NCBI GenBank assembly: GCA_015228895.1
Contig: JADGCR010000123.1
Coordinates: forward strand, 1-6,745
Origin: Magnetococcales bacterium
Lineage (GTDB): Bacteria > Pseudomonadota > Magnetococcia > Magnetococcales > Magnetaquicoccaceae
Reading direction: 5' to 3'
DNA: 6,745 nt
This document shows, piece by piece, positions 1-6,745 of this stretch (the stretch's first letter is position 1; each line of letters starts with the position of its first letter). The position numbers were made by a program, and so were the translations under genes. The notes under the pieces are model-generated. The model saw only the letters and a program-made list of their open reading frames with translations, was not told the origin of the DNA and made no database searches.

Positions 1-1270
<1,270 letters not shown>

Positions 1271-1293
1271 TCAATTTCCCTGTCTGATCCATC

Positions 1294-1302
1294 AGCATAC
1301 CA
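1294..1302 (-). promoter_or_regulatory. Candidate extended -10 promoter for guaB
   Basis: The minus strand reads TGGTATGCT, matching the extended -10 form TGn followed by a TATAAT-like hexamer (4 of 6). Transcription would start near 1287, leaving a leader of about 50 bases before the guaB ATG. No good -35 hexamer is seen; the best is CTGGCA with a long 19-base spacer. The site lies just past the stop codon of the Rpn remnant. Assigned by eye only. Confidence 0.3.
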
Positions 1303-1305
1303 TTT

Positions 1306-1461
1306 TTACCCGGCTCTTTGCCAGTCCCTTTGAAATCGGGAGGTCAGCATGGCAGCAATCATGGAAACGGTGGCAGATCCAGCTGGTCTGATATCTTTGG
1401 CATCTTCGCTGCCGAAGATCTTTTTGAAGGCAAAGTCGATGCGTGGATCGATGAATTTCAT
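1306..1461 (-). pseudogene. N-terminal remnant of Rpn-family PD-(D/E)XK nuclease/transposase
   Basis: A 51-codon minus-strand frame, ATG at 1461 and TAA at 1306-1308. It opens MKFIDPRIDFAFKKIFGSED and continues AKDI. This is the characteristic N-terminus of the Rpn family (recombination-promoting nuclease/putative transposase, PDDEXK-type, usually about 230-330 residues), which typically continues with a hydrophobic LISFLNA-like helix. Here similarity stops after residue 24 (about position 1390), and the remaining 27 residues (RPAGSATVSMIAAMLTS and onward) resemble nothing I know. Neither alternative frame restores the family sequence, so a deletion or rearrangement junction near 1389 is more likely than a simple frameshift. 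The nuclease core is absent, so the product cannot be active. A GGAGG site at 1469-1473, 7 bases before the ATG, survives, so a short peptide could still be made. Family assignment of the first 24 residues is fairly confident; pseudogene status is inferred. Confidence 0.72.
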
Positions 1462-1504
1462 GGGCTGGCCTCCGTGGCCCAGGCAGAACCCTTAAGTCTT
1501 AGAA

Positions 1505-1537
1505 CCTGTTCGAAAATGCCTGTTTCAAGAAAAATGC
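1505..1537. repeat. Imperfect tandem repeat pair, CCTGTT...AAATGC
   Basis: Positions 1505-1519 read CCTGTTCGAAAATGC and 1519-1537 read CCTGTTTCAAGAAAAATGC, adjoining copies that differ by a few inserted bases and one overlapping C. It could be a duplicated end of a mobile element or simple local duplication. Seen directly; meaning unknown. Confidence 0.4.
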
Positions 1538-1555
1538 GGCATCGACAGAGGCCCG

Positions 1556-1602
1556 TTTGGAGCGATTTTCGCCGCCCTTACATTTTGGACGATTCTATCG
1601 CC
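1556..1602. repeat. Imperfect direct repeat pair with CGAT/ATCG mini-stems
   Basis: TTTGGAGCGATTTTCGCC at 1556-1573 and TTTGGACGATTCTATCGCC at 1584-1602 align with small gaps. Each copy carries a tiny inverted repeat (GCGA/TCGC in the first, CGAT/ATCG in the second). Their closeness to the Rpn remnant suggests leftover mobile or repetitive DNA, but the copies are short and could be coincidental. Confidence 0.35.
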
Positions 1603-1676
1603 TTGACCAACTGAATGCCACTGAAATTTCTCTGAAAATGGTCATGGATGGTGTGATTGAAATTTTTCACCTGATT

Positions 1677-2822
1677 TCATGTTGAACAGGGCAACGTCAC
1701 AATCACGGAGGTTTCCCCGGACCGGCTCATGTCCAGTTCGATCCGACCGCCTTGGGTCTTTACGGCCAGCCAGGCGGAATAGGTTCCCAGGCCCGAACCA
1801 CCCTCTTTGCCAGAGGTGACATACTTGTCAAAAAAATGCTCCCGGATGGCATGCGGAACTTCCCCCGGATTGGTGATGCGGATCATTCCGCAGCCACCGT
1901 GGATGGTCGAATGAATGCCAACCGTTCCATGATCACAAGACGCCTCGATCGCATTCAAAAGCAGGTTGTAAAAAAGCGAATAGCACAGCATCTTCTCACC
2001 AACGACATGGCATGGGACAAGCGTATCGGGATGAGCCCGGTCCTCAATCAAGACATTGACCCCCTTCGGTCCTGAATGCGTGCCAAGATCACCCACGATT
2101 CGTTCCAGAATCGCCAACAAATCAATTTTTCCAGGTTGAAGCGTGTAAGTGCCATTTTCCATCTTGAAAAGATCAAGGGACCGGTTGATCATCTCCAACA
2201 AGGTGTAACCGCTTCTTTCCATGCTTTTTATATAGGTTCTTTGCTGCGCCGTGAGGTTGTCAGCTTCAAGAAGAAGCTCTGGATAGCCAATGATCGTGGC
2301 AAGAGGGCCTTTGAGATCATGCCGGGAAATACGCTCCATATCCTCGCGAATCTTGATGGCTTGTCGGGAATCCTGCAGCGCCTGTTGCAACTCCTCGTTT
2401 TTCTGCCGCAGAGCCACTTTGACGCGTTGATGGACAATCGTGTTGCGGCACCTGGACAACACGACGGATGGACTGCTGGGCTTGCGGATATAATCCACCG
2501 CGCCCAGTTTCAAGCCAACCGCCTCCTCATCCTGGCTCTCCCTGCTGGTCAGAAAAATCACCGGGATCTCGCGTGTTTCTGGATTGTTCTTCAATTGCCG
2601 GCAGATCTCATACCCGCTCATGCCGGGCATCATCACATCCAGAAGGATCAGATCGATGCCTCCCCTGCGGCATATCTGGGACACAAACTTCCCCTGGATC
2701 GCGACCTTGACGACAAAATGCTGTTCCAACGCCGATTTGATGATGTCAATTTGTTCCGGTTGATCGTCCACCAGCAAGAGGCCGCCTTCCGTGGATTCCA
2801 GAATTTCAGATGGGTTCATCAT
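1677..2822 (-). CDS. Receiver-histidine kinase protein (REC-HisKA-HATPase)
   Basis: A soluble 381-residue protein with no membrane segment, joining an N-terminal receiver to a histidine kinase core. Receiver about 13-130: acidic pair Asp19-Asp20, phospho-acceptor Asp62 in LILLDVMMPGMSG, Thr92, Lys114 in IRKP. A helical linker 135-160 rich in Glu/Gln (RQKNEELQQALQDSRQ) looks like a coiled coil. HisKA has His168 in ISRHDLKGPLATIIGY. The ATPase domain has an N box (Asn286, Asn290 in YNLLLNAIEA) and a G2 region GGSGLGTYSA (341-350). The G1 box is odd: around 315-322 it reads RITNPGEV, where the usual D-x-G-x-G aspartate is absent. Start: tandem ATG ATG at 2822/2819; the first is 9 bases after AGAGGT (2832-2837). 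It is the last gene of the cluster, 41 bases after the HD-GYP gene. It probably takes phosphate from a partner HPt or kinase and relays it or modulates its own kinase; the output partner is unknown. Confidence 0.9.
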   Translation of the reverse strand: MMNPSEILESTEGGLLLVDDQPEQIDIIKSALEQHFVVKVAIQGKFVSQICRRGGIDLILLDVMMPGMSGYEICRQLKNNPETREIPVIFLTSRESQDEEAVGLKLGAVDYIRKPSSPSVVLSRCRNTIVHQRVKVALRQKNEELQQALQDSRQAIKIREDMERISRHDLKGPLATIIGYPELLLEADNLTAQQRTYIKSMERSGYTLLEMINRSLDLFKMENGTYTLQPGKIDLLAILERIVGDLGTHSGPKGVNVLIEDRAHPDTLVPCHVVGEKMLCYSLFYNLLLNAIEASCDHGTVGIHSTIHGGCGMIRITNPGEVPHAIREHFFDKYVTSGKEGGSGLGTYSAWLAVKTQGGRIELDMSRSGETSVIVTLPCST

Positions 2823-2852
2823 GATATTTTAACCTCTATCCATACGCTTTGG

Positions 2853-2868
2853 TGTGATCGCGATCATG
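2853..2868. promoter_or_regulatory. CRP-like palindrome overlapping HD-GYP stop codon
   Basis: TGATCGCGATCA at 2855-2866 is a perfect 12-bp palindrome. Extended, the plus strand reads TGTGA, six bases, TCATG (2853-2868), close to the TGTGA-N6-TCACA site of CRP/FNR-type regulators (8 of 10 arm positions). It includes the TGA stop of the HD-GYP gene (2864-2866) and lies about 30 bases upstream of the next start codon. It could be an internal operator or a coincidence; I see no clear promoter hexamers beside it. Confidence 0.25.
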
Positions 2869-3928
2869 AGGTTCGCTCCTGATACCGTTCCATGATCTCG
2901 ACAATGACGGATTTCGAACCGACAAAGATCGTCGCCAACCCAGGATCAAAATGTTCTCCGGCTTCTTTGGAAATCAGGCTCAAGGCGTCATCGACCGACC
3001 AGGCTTTCTTGTAGGGCCGAACAGAGGTCAAGGCATCGAACACATCCCCAATGGCAGTCAGGCGACCTGCGATGGGAATGGCGTCACCGGCAAGTTTTCC
3101 GGGATAGCCGCAACCGTTCCATTTCTCGTGATGGGTCAGGGCGATCAAGCCGCCAAGGGTCAAAATTGCCGTCTTTTGTGCGCCAATGATCTGGTATCCC
3201 ATCTCGCAATGGGTCTGCATGACGGTAAATTCCTCCCCCGTCAGCTTGCCGGGCTTGAGCAGGATGTGGTCTGGAATACCAATCTTGCCCAGATCGTGCA
3301 TCGGTGCCGCCAGCATCAGCAGCTCCGCTTCCGGCTCGCTCAAGCCCGCGCGCAATGCCAGGAGTTGGACATACCGGCTCATGCGCATCACATGCAGGCC
3401 GGTTTCATTGTCCCGATACTCCGCGGCCCGACCCAACTGACGAATCACCTCTTGGCGGGTCTCTTCCAGTTCGATGTTCCGGATCATCAGCTGGGCGGTT
3501 CGCACGGCCACTTGATCGGCGAGCAGCTTTCTTTGGTCGTTCAGGGCCAGATGGGTCCTGACTCGCGCCAAAACGACGGACGGACTGATGGGCTTGACCA
3601 GATAGTCCGCCGCCCCCAGATCAAACCCCTTGATCTCGTTTTCCTCCTCGGATTTGGCGGTGACGAACAGGATGGGAATATCCCAGGTCCGGGCATCCTG
3701 CTTGAGCAGTCTGCAGACCTCGTACCCGTCCATCTCCGGCATCATCACATCCAGCAGGATCAAATCCGGGGGGGTCGGCGAGAAGGAAACCCGCAGTGCC
3801 AGGCGTCCACTGGTCGCCACCTGCACCCGATAACAGGGGGCAAGGATCCCTTTCAGGAGATCGAGATTCTCCGAGACGTCATCCACGATCAGAACGGTCT
3901 TGTCGGGCGTATTTTCCTGATGGATCAT
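2864..3928 (-). CDS. Response regulator with HD-GYP domain, predicted c-di-GMP phosphodiesterase
   Basis: A soluble 354-residue regulator of the RpfG type. The receiver (about 11-128) has Asp16-Asp17, phospho-acceptor Asp60 in LILLDVMMPEMDG, Thr90 and Lys112 in LVKP. A helical linker (about 130-165) leads to the HD-GYP domain (about 165-340). The metal and signature residues are complete: His179 in ETGLHVMRMS, the HD pair 211-212 in MHDLGKIGIPD, His240 in MQTHCEMG, His266-His267 in THHEKWNGCGYP with the GYP triad at 274-276, and Asp295 in IGDVFDAL. The family hydrolyses cyclic di-GMP to pGpG or GMP, so phosphorylation of Asp60 should control turnover of this messenger and thus motility or biofilm choices (inferred). 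The ATG at 3928 is 6 bases after the kinase stop; its Shine-Dalgarno GGAGGAG (about 3938-3944) lies inside the kinase's last codons, which suggests translational coupling. It is the middle gene of the cluster. Confidence 0.94.
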   Translation of the reverse strand: MIHQENTPDKTVLIVDDVSENLDLLKGILAPCYRVQVATSGRLALRVSFSPTPPDLILLDVMMPEMDGYEVCRLLKQDARTWDIPILFVTAKSEEENEIKGFDLGAADYLVKPISPSVVLARVRTHLALNDQRKLLADQVAVRTAQLMIRNIELEETRQEVIRQLGRAAEYRDNETGLHVMRMSRYVQLLALRAGLSEPEAELLMLAAPMHDLGKIGIPDHILLKPGKLTGEEFTVMQTHCEMGYQIIGAQKTAILTLGGLIALTHHEKWNGCGYPGKLAGDAIPIAGRLTAIGDVFDALTSVRPYKKAWSVDDALSLISKEAGEHFDPGLATIFVGSKSVIVEIMERYQERTS

Positions 3929-3934
3929 GGTCGG

Positions 3935-6745
3935 TCACTCCTCCAGATGAATCCCTTCCTCTTGCGCCCAGGCATGAAAGAGCGACAGGCAAGTCTCAAA
4001 ATCATACGCGCCAAGGGCCACCTTGATGGATTCCAGCCGTATTTTACGGCTTCCACTGTGCGCAAGAGGCTTGATCTCTTCCACCACTCTCTCCACCGCC
4101 GAGTCAAATGCAATCAGCCGCGCGATCGCCTTCCGAAACAAGGACGCCAACACTTCCTGGTCAATCATGATCCCTGGTTGATCATCCTCCGTGTTGGGGA
4201 CGACCAATTGCACCAGCGTGGTTTCGATGGTCGATACGATGCGCGCCAGTTCATTGGCTGTTGTGACGATCAAGGCCGGCAACTCCCACGATCCTTCCGA
4301 AAACCGCGTCTGTTTTTCGATCCTGCCCGCCAGATCCGCCAATTTCAAGATTCCAAGGGTGGCGGACACCCCCTTCAAGGCATGGGCGAGATGTTCCAAC
4401 GCGACGAGATCTCCGGATGCCAGACACCGCTCCATCTCCAGACAAGTCCCTCCTTGATTGCGGGTGAACTTCAGCAGAATATTTCGATAAAGTGTGGTGT
4501 TGCCGCCCACATTGCGCAGTCCTTTGGCCTGATCAACGCCTGGAAGGGGTGGAACTGGCAACTGCTGGCCCGGGCCTCTTCCGGCCGAGGATGAAACAGC
4601 GGGTTGGAAGATCAAGCCGGATCGACTCGGAAGCCATTTGGCCAACGTGGTGTACATCTCGTCCGGTTCTACAGGTTTGGCAATATGGTCATTCATGCCT
4701 GCATCCAGGCATTTTTCCCGATCGCCATTCATGGCATTGGCCGTCATGGCAATAATGGGCACCTCTGCCGCGCATCTGTCCCGCCGAATGCGCCTTGTGG
4801 CCGTCAAACCATCCATGATCGGCATCTGGAGATCCATCAGGATGACATCAAAGTGCTCTTTCACCACCCTGTCGACCGCCTCCTGGCCATTGTTGACGAT
4901 GACCACTTCGATGCCAACCTGTTCCAGCAACTCTCTCGCCACCTGCTGGTTGATTTCATTGTCTTCCGCCAGGAGCAATCTGGCCCCAGCCAAACTGGCA
5001 CGCTGACTGCTGGTATGACTGATCCTCTGCCTTGTCGGCTCATGACCAAAAACGATCATGATGACATCCAACAAGGAGGTGATGTTGACCGGTTTCATCA
5101 GAAAACCATCAAGAAGACTTTTTTCCTCTTCCGTAGATACGATATACTCATTACTATAAGCGGTCACCATGACAATAGCCGGAGTTTTTTGCAGCGACAA
5201 CTCCTTTTTGATGCGCTGCGCCGCTTCCATGCCACTCATGCCGGGCATTTTCCAGTCCATCAGAATCAGATCGAAAGCGGCCCCATTCCGCTCGGCTGCG
5301 ACGAGCGCTTCCAGAGCCTTTGCGCCGCTTTCGACACAAACCGGATGACAGGTCAACGCATCCAAATGCCCGCTGATGATTTGTCGGGCACCTTCGTTGT
5401 CATCCACGACCAGGATGCGCAATCCACGAATATTGTCTGCGGGTATCGGGAGCTCCGTCACCGGGCCATCCACTGTGCTGAAACGGGCCGTGAACTTGAA
5501 ACGACTGCCTCGCCCGGGTTCATTTTCAACCCCAATCCGGCCCCCCATCATCTCGACCAGACGTTTGCTGATCGCCAGTCCCAATCCGGTTCCACCGTAT
5601 TTCCGTGTAATGGAGGTATCCCCCTGGGAAAACTCCTGAAACAGCTTTCTCATTTGTTCATCAGTCATGCCGATGCCGGTATCACGCACGACAAATTGAA
5701 GCAATACGCTCTCTTGCGTCTCTTCCAGCACTGTGGTCGTGATGGAAACCTCGCCTTTTTTCGTGAATTTGATGGCATTGCCGACCAGATTGATCAAAAT
5801 CTGCCCAAGGCGGTGTGAATCCCCTTGCAGACAATTGGGAACATTTCTTTTGGTATCCAACAGCAGTTCCAGGCCCTTTTCCTGGCTCTTGACACTCAAG
5901 ATGGCCACCACGCCACCCAAAACTTCATCCAGGGTGAATCCGACATTTTCCATGGTCAACTTGCCAGCCTCAATTTTGGAAAAGTCCAGGATGTCGTTGA
6001 TCAATTGCAGCAAGACATTGGCGCTGACACTGACTTTGAGCAGATAGTCCCTCTGCTGCCCGGTCAATTTCGTCTGCAGACACAAATGGGTCAAGCCGAT
6101 CACGCCGTTCATCGGCGTGCGGATCTCGTGGCTCATCGTGGCGAGAAATTCCGATTTGGCCCGGTTGGCTTTTTCCGCGACATACTTGGCGCTCTCCAGT
6201 TCGGCGTTCTTGTCTTGCAACACCTGATCCAGGCGTTTGCGTTCGGTCATGTCGCGCACGGCGGCAAACACGCCCTGCAAGTTTCGATTCCGGTCGTAGA
6301 TGGTGGTCGCGTGCAGGGAGACCGGTGTTTCCATGCCGTTCCAGGCGCGCACGGTGAGTTCGTAATCGATCAGTTTTTTTTCGCTCAACACCAGATTGAT
6401 GCCCGCCTCGGCCCGCTCCGGGTCGGTGAAATAATTCTTGATCGGCGCGCCAATCAATTCGTCACGCGTGCAACCGGTGATCGCCTCCATCTGCTTGTTG
6501 GCTTCCGTGATGATCCCGGATGGATCGGAGGTCACCAGCGCGTCGATGTTGGATTCGATCAGAGATCTCGTCAGGAACTGCTGATCACGCAGACGCTGAT
6601 CCAGCTTCTTCTGCTCTTCCTCGACCTGTTTGCGAGCGGTATTGTCCGTGCCGATCAGCAAATAGCCAATGATGACATCCTGGACATCTCGCAAGGCCGT
6701 GACCGACACCACCGCCGGAAAACGACTGCCATCCTTGCGGATGTA
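3935..6745 (-). CDS. Hybrid histidine kinase PAS-PAS-HisKA-HATPase-REC-REC-HPt (start beyond right edge)
   Basis: The frame is open to the right edge, where it reads [20 protein letters not shown], the tail of a PAS domain, so the true start lies outside; a GTG at 6712 is internal. Counting the 936 visible residues from the edge: PAS tail 1-38; coiled linker; second PAS about 60-170 ending [10 protein letters not shown]; HisKA with His206 in [11 protein letters not shown]; ATPase N box Asn319/Asn323, G1 DTGIGM (Asp355), G2 [10 protein letters not shown] (from 384). Receiver 1 has Asp448-449, phospho-Asp497 in [11 protein letters not shown], Thr528, Lys551. Receiver 2 has Glu594-Asp595, Asp638 in [11 protein letters not shown], Thr668, Lys690. 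The HPt has His788 in [14 protein letters not shown] final stretch of about 90 helical residues ([17 protein letters not shown] and on) ends with [13 protein letters not shown]. All phosphorelay residues are intact, so a complete His-Asp-His relay is likely. No membrane segment is visible; the sensory input may lie outside. It is the first visible gene of the cluster and is probably co-transcribed with the two receiver proteins after it. Confidence 0.95.
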   Translation of the reverse strand, partial: YIRKDGSRFPAVVSVTALRDVQDVIIGYLLIGTDNTARKQVEEEQKKLDQRLRDQQFLTRSLIESNIDALVTSDPSGIITEANKQMEAITGCTRDELIGAPIKNYFTDPERAEAGINLVLSEKKLIDYELTVRAWNGMETPVSLHATTIYDRNRNLQGVFAAVRDMTERKRLDQVLQDKNAELESAKYVAEKANRAKSEFLATMSHEIRTPMNGVIGLTHLCLQTKLTGQQRDYLLKVSVSANVLLQLINDILDFSKIEAGKLTMENVGFTLDEVLGGVVAILSVKSQEKGLELLLDTKRNVPNCLQGDSHRLGQILINLVGNAIKFTKKGEVSITTTVLEETQESVLLQFVVRDTGIGMTDEQMRKLFQEFSQGDTSITRKYGGTGLGLAISKRLVEMMGGRIGVENEPGRGSRFKFTARFSTVDGPVTELPIPADNIRGLRILVVDDNEGARQIISGHLDALTCHPVCVESGAKALEALVAAERNGAAFDLILMDWKMPGMSGMEAAQRIKKELSLQKTPAIVMVTAYSNEYIVSTEEEKSLLDGFLMKPVNITSLLDVIMIVFGHEPTRQRISHTSSQRASLAGARLLLAEDNEINQQVARELLEQVGIEVVIVNNGQEAVDRVVKEHFDVILMDLQMPIMDGLTATRRIRRDRCAAEVPIIAMTANAMNGDREKCLDAGMNDHIAKPVEPDEMYTTLAKWLPSRSGLIFQPAVSSSAGRGPGQQLPVPPLPGVDQAKGLRNVGGNTTLYRNILLKFTRNQGGTCLEMERCLASGDLVALEHLAHALKGVSATLGILKLADLAGRIEKQTRFSEGSWELPALIVTTANELARIVSTIETTLVQLVVPNTEDDQPGIMIDQEVLASLFRKAIARLIAFDSAVERVVEEIKPLAHSGSRKIRLESIKVALGAYDFETCLSLFHAWAQEEGIHLEE

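Larger units (their letters stand above)
1462..1676. other. Intergenic stretch with imperfect repeats, no gene seen
   Basis: Between the end of the signalling cluster and the Rpn remnant I find no coding frame with a recognisable product, no tRNA and no strong GC-rich terminator with a T-tract. Immediately after the TGA at 1677-1679 the minus strand can pair TGAAAT with ATTTCA (1674-1679 with 1658-1663, 10-base loop), too weak to call a terminator. The plus-strand frame running from 1318 to 1614 crosses this stretch but looks like a shadow, since the Rpn similarity is on the other strand. Two sets of imperfect direct repeats are listed separately; they hint at decayed mobile DNA. Confidence 0.5.

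Noticed and set aside
1318..1614. 98-residue plus-strand frame in the gap
   Set aside because: It overlaps the Rpn remnant on the other strand, has no convincing ribosome binding site and no recognisable motif.
1658..1679. Possible terminator hairpin after the signalling operon
   Set aside because: Only a 6-bp AU-rich stem with a 10-base loop and no following U-tract.
2076..2882. 268-residue plus-strand frame opposite the REC-kinase gene
   Set aside because: Codon-aligned antisense shadow of a well-supported kinase gene.
5135..5165. AT-rich patch with TATACT and TATAAG resembling a plus-strand promoter
   Set aside because: It lies inside the first receiver of the hybrid kinase, encoding [14 protein letters not shown], with no plus-strand gene downstream.
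2951..5818. Two very long plus-strand open frames (2951-4594 and 4604-5818) opposite the kinase and HD-GYP genes
   Set aside because: They are codon-aligned with the minus-strand genes, where stops would need TTA, CTA or TCA codons, which these genes seldom use. Their translations show no domain, while the opposite strand shows complete conserved motifs.

Overview
The window reads as an ordinary chromosomal segment of a Gram-negative bacterium, most likely a proteobacterium of moderate to high GC. All recognisable genes lie on the minus strand, so transcription runs from high to low coordinates. The phylum guess rests on codon choice, strong GGAGG/GAGG ribosome binding sites and the style of the signalling proteins. 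Nothing here fixes the genus; a magnetotactic Magnetococcia-like origin is only a weak impression.

Right part (6745 down to 1677): a three-gene signalling cluster. It begins beyond the right edge with a large hybrid histidine kinase (PAS, PAS, HisKA, HATPase, two receiver domains, HPt, C-terminal helical tail). Six bases after its stop comes a receiver/HD-GYP protein, a predicted cyclic-di-GMP phosphodiesterase. After a further 41 bases comes a receiver/histidine-kinase protein with an unusual ATP-binding G1 box. The spacing and a Shine-Dalgarno sequence inside the kinase 3' end indicate co-transcription. A reasonable model, inferred only, is that the kinase phosphorylates its own receivers and HPt, and the HPt passes phosphate to the two downstream receiver proteins, tuning cyclic-di-GMP breakdown and a second kinase output.

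Middle (1676 down to 1238): a 439-base gap. It holds a decayed N-terminal fragment (1461 to 1306) of a Rpn/PD-(D/E)XK-type putative transposase nuclease that keeps its ribosome binding site. It also holds two pairs of imperfect repeats, a candidate extended -10 promoter for guaB and a small AT-only hairpin touching the guaB ribosome binding site.

Left part (1237 down to 1): guaB, IMP dehydrogenase, the branch-point enzyme of guanine nucleotide synthesis, with all visible catalytic residues intact; its last roughly 75 residues lie outside the window. The long plus-strand open frames are codon-aligned shadows of these genes. No convincing wholly new system was found. The most notable points are the Rpn remnant, the degenerate G1 box in the second kinase, and a CRP-like palindrome overlapping the HD-GYP stop codon.
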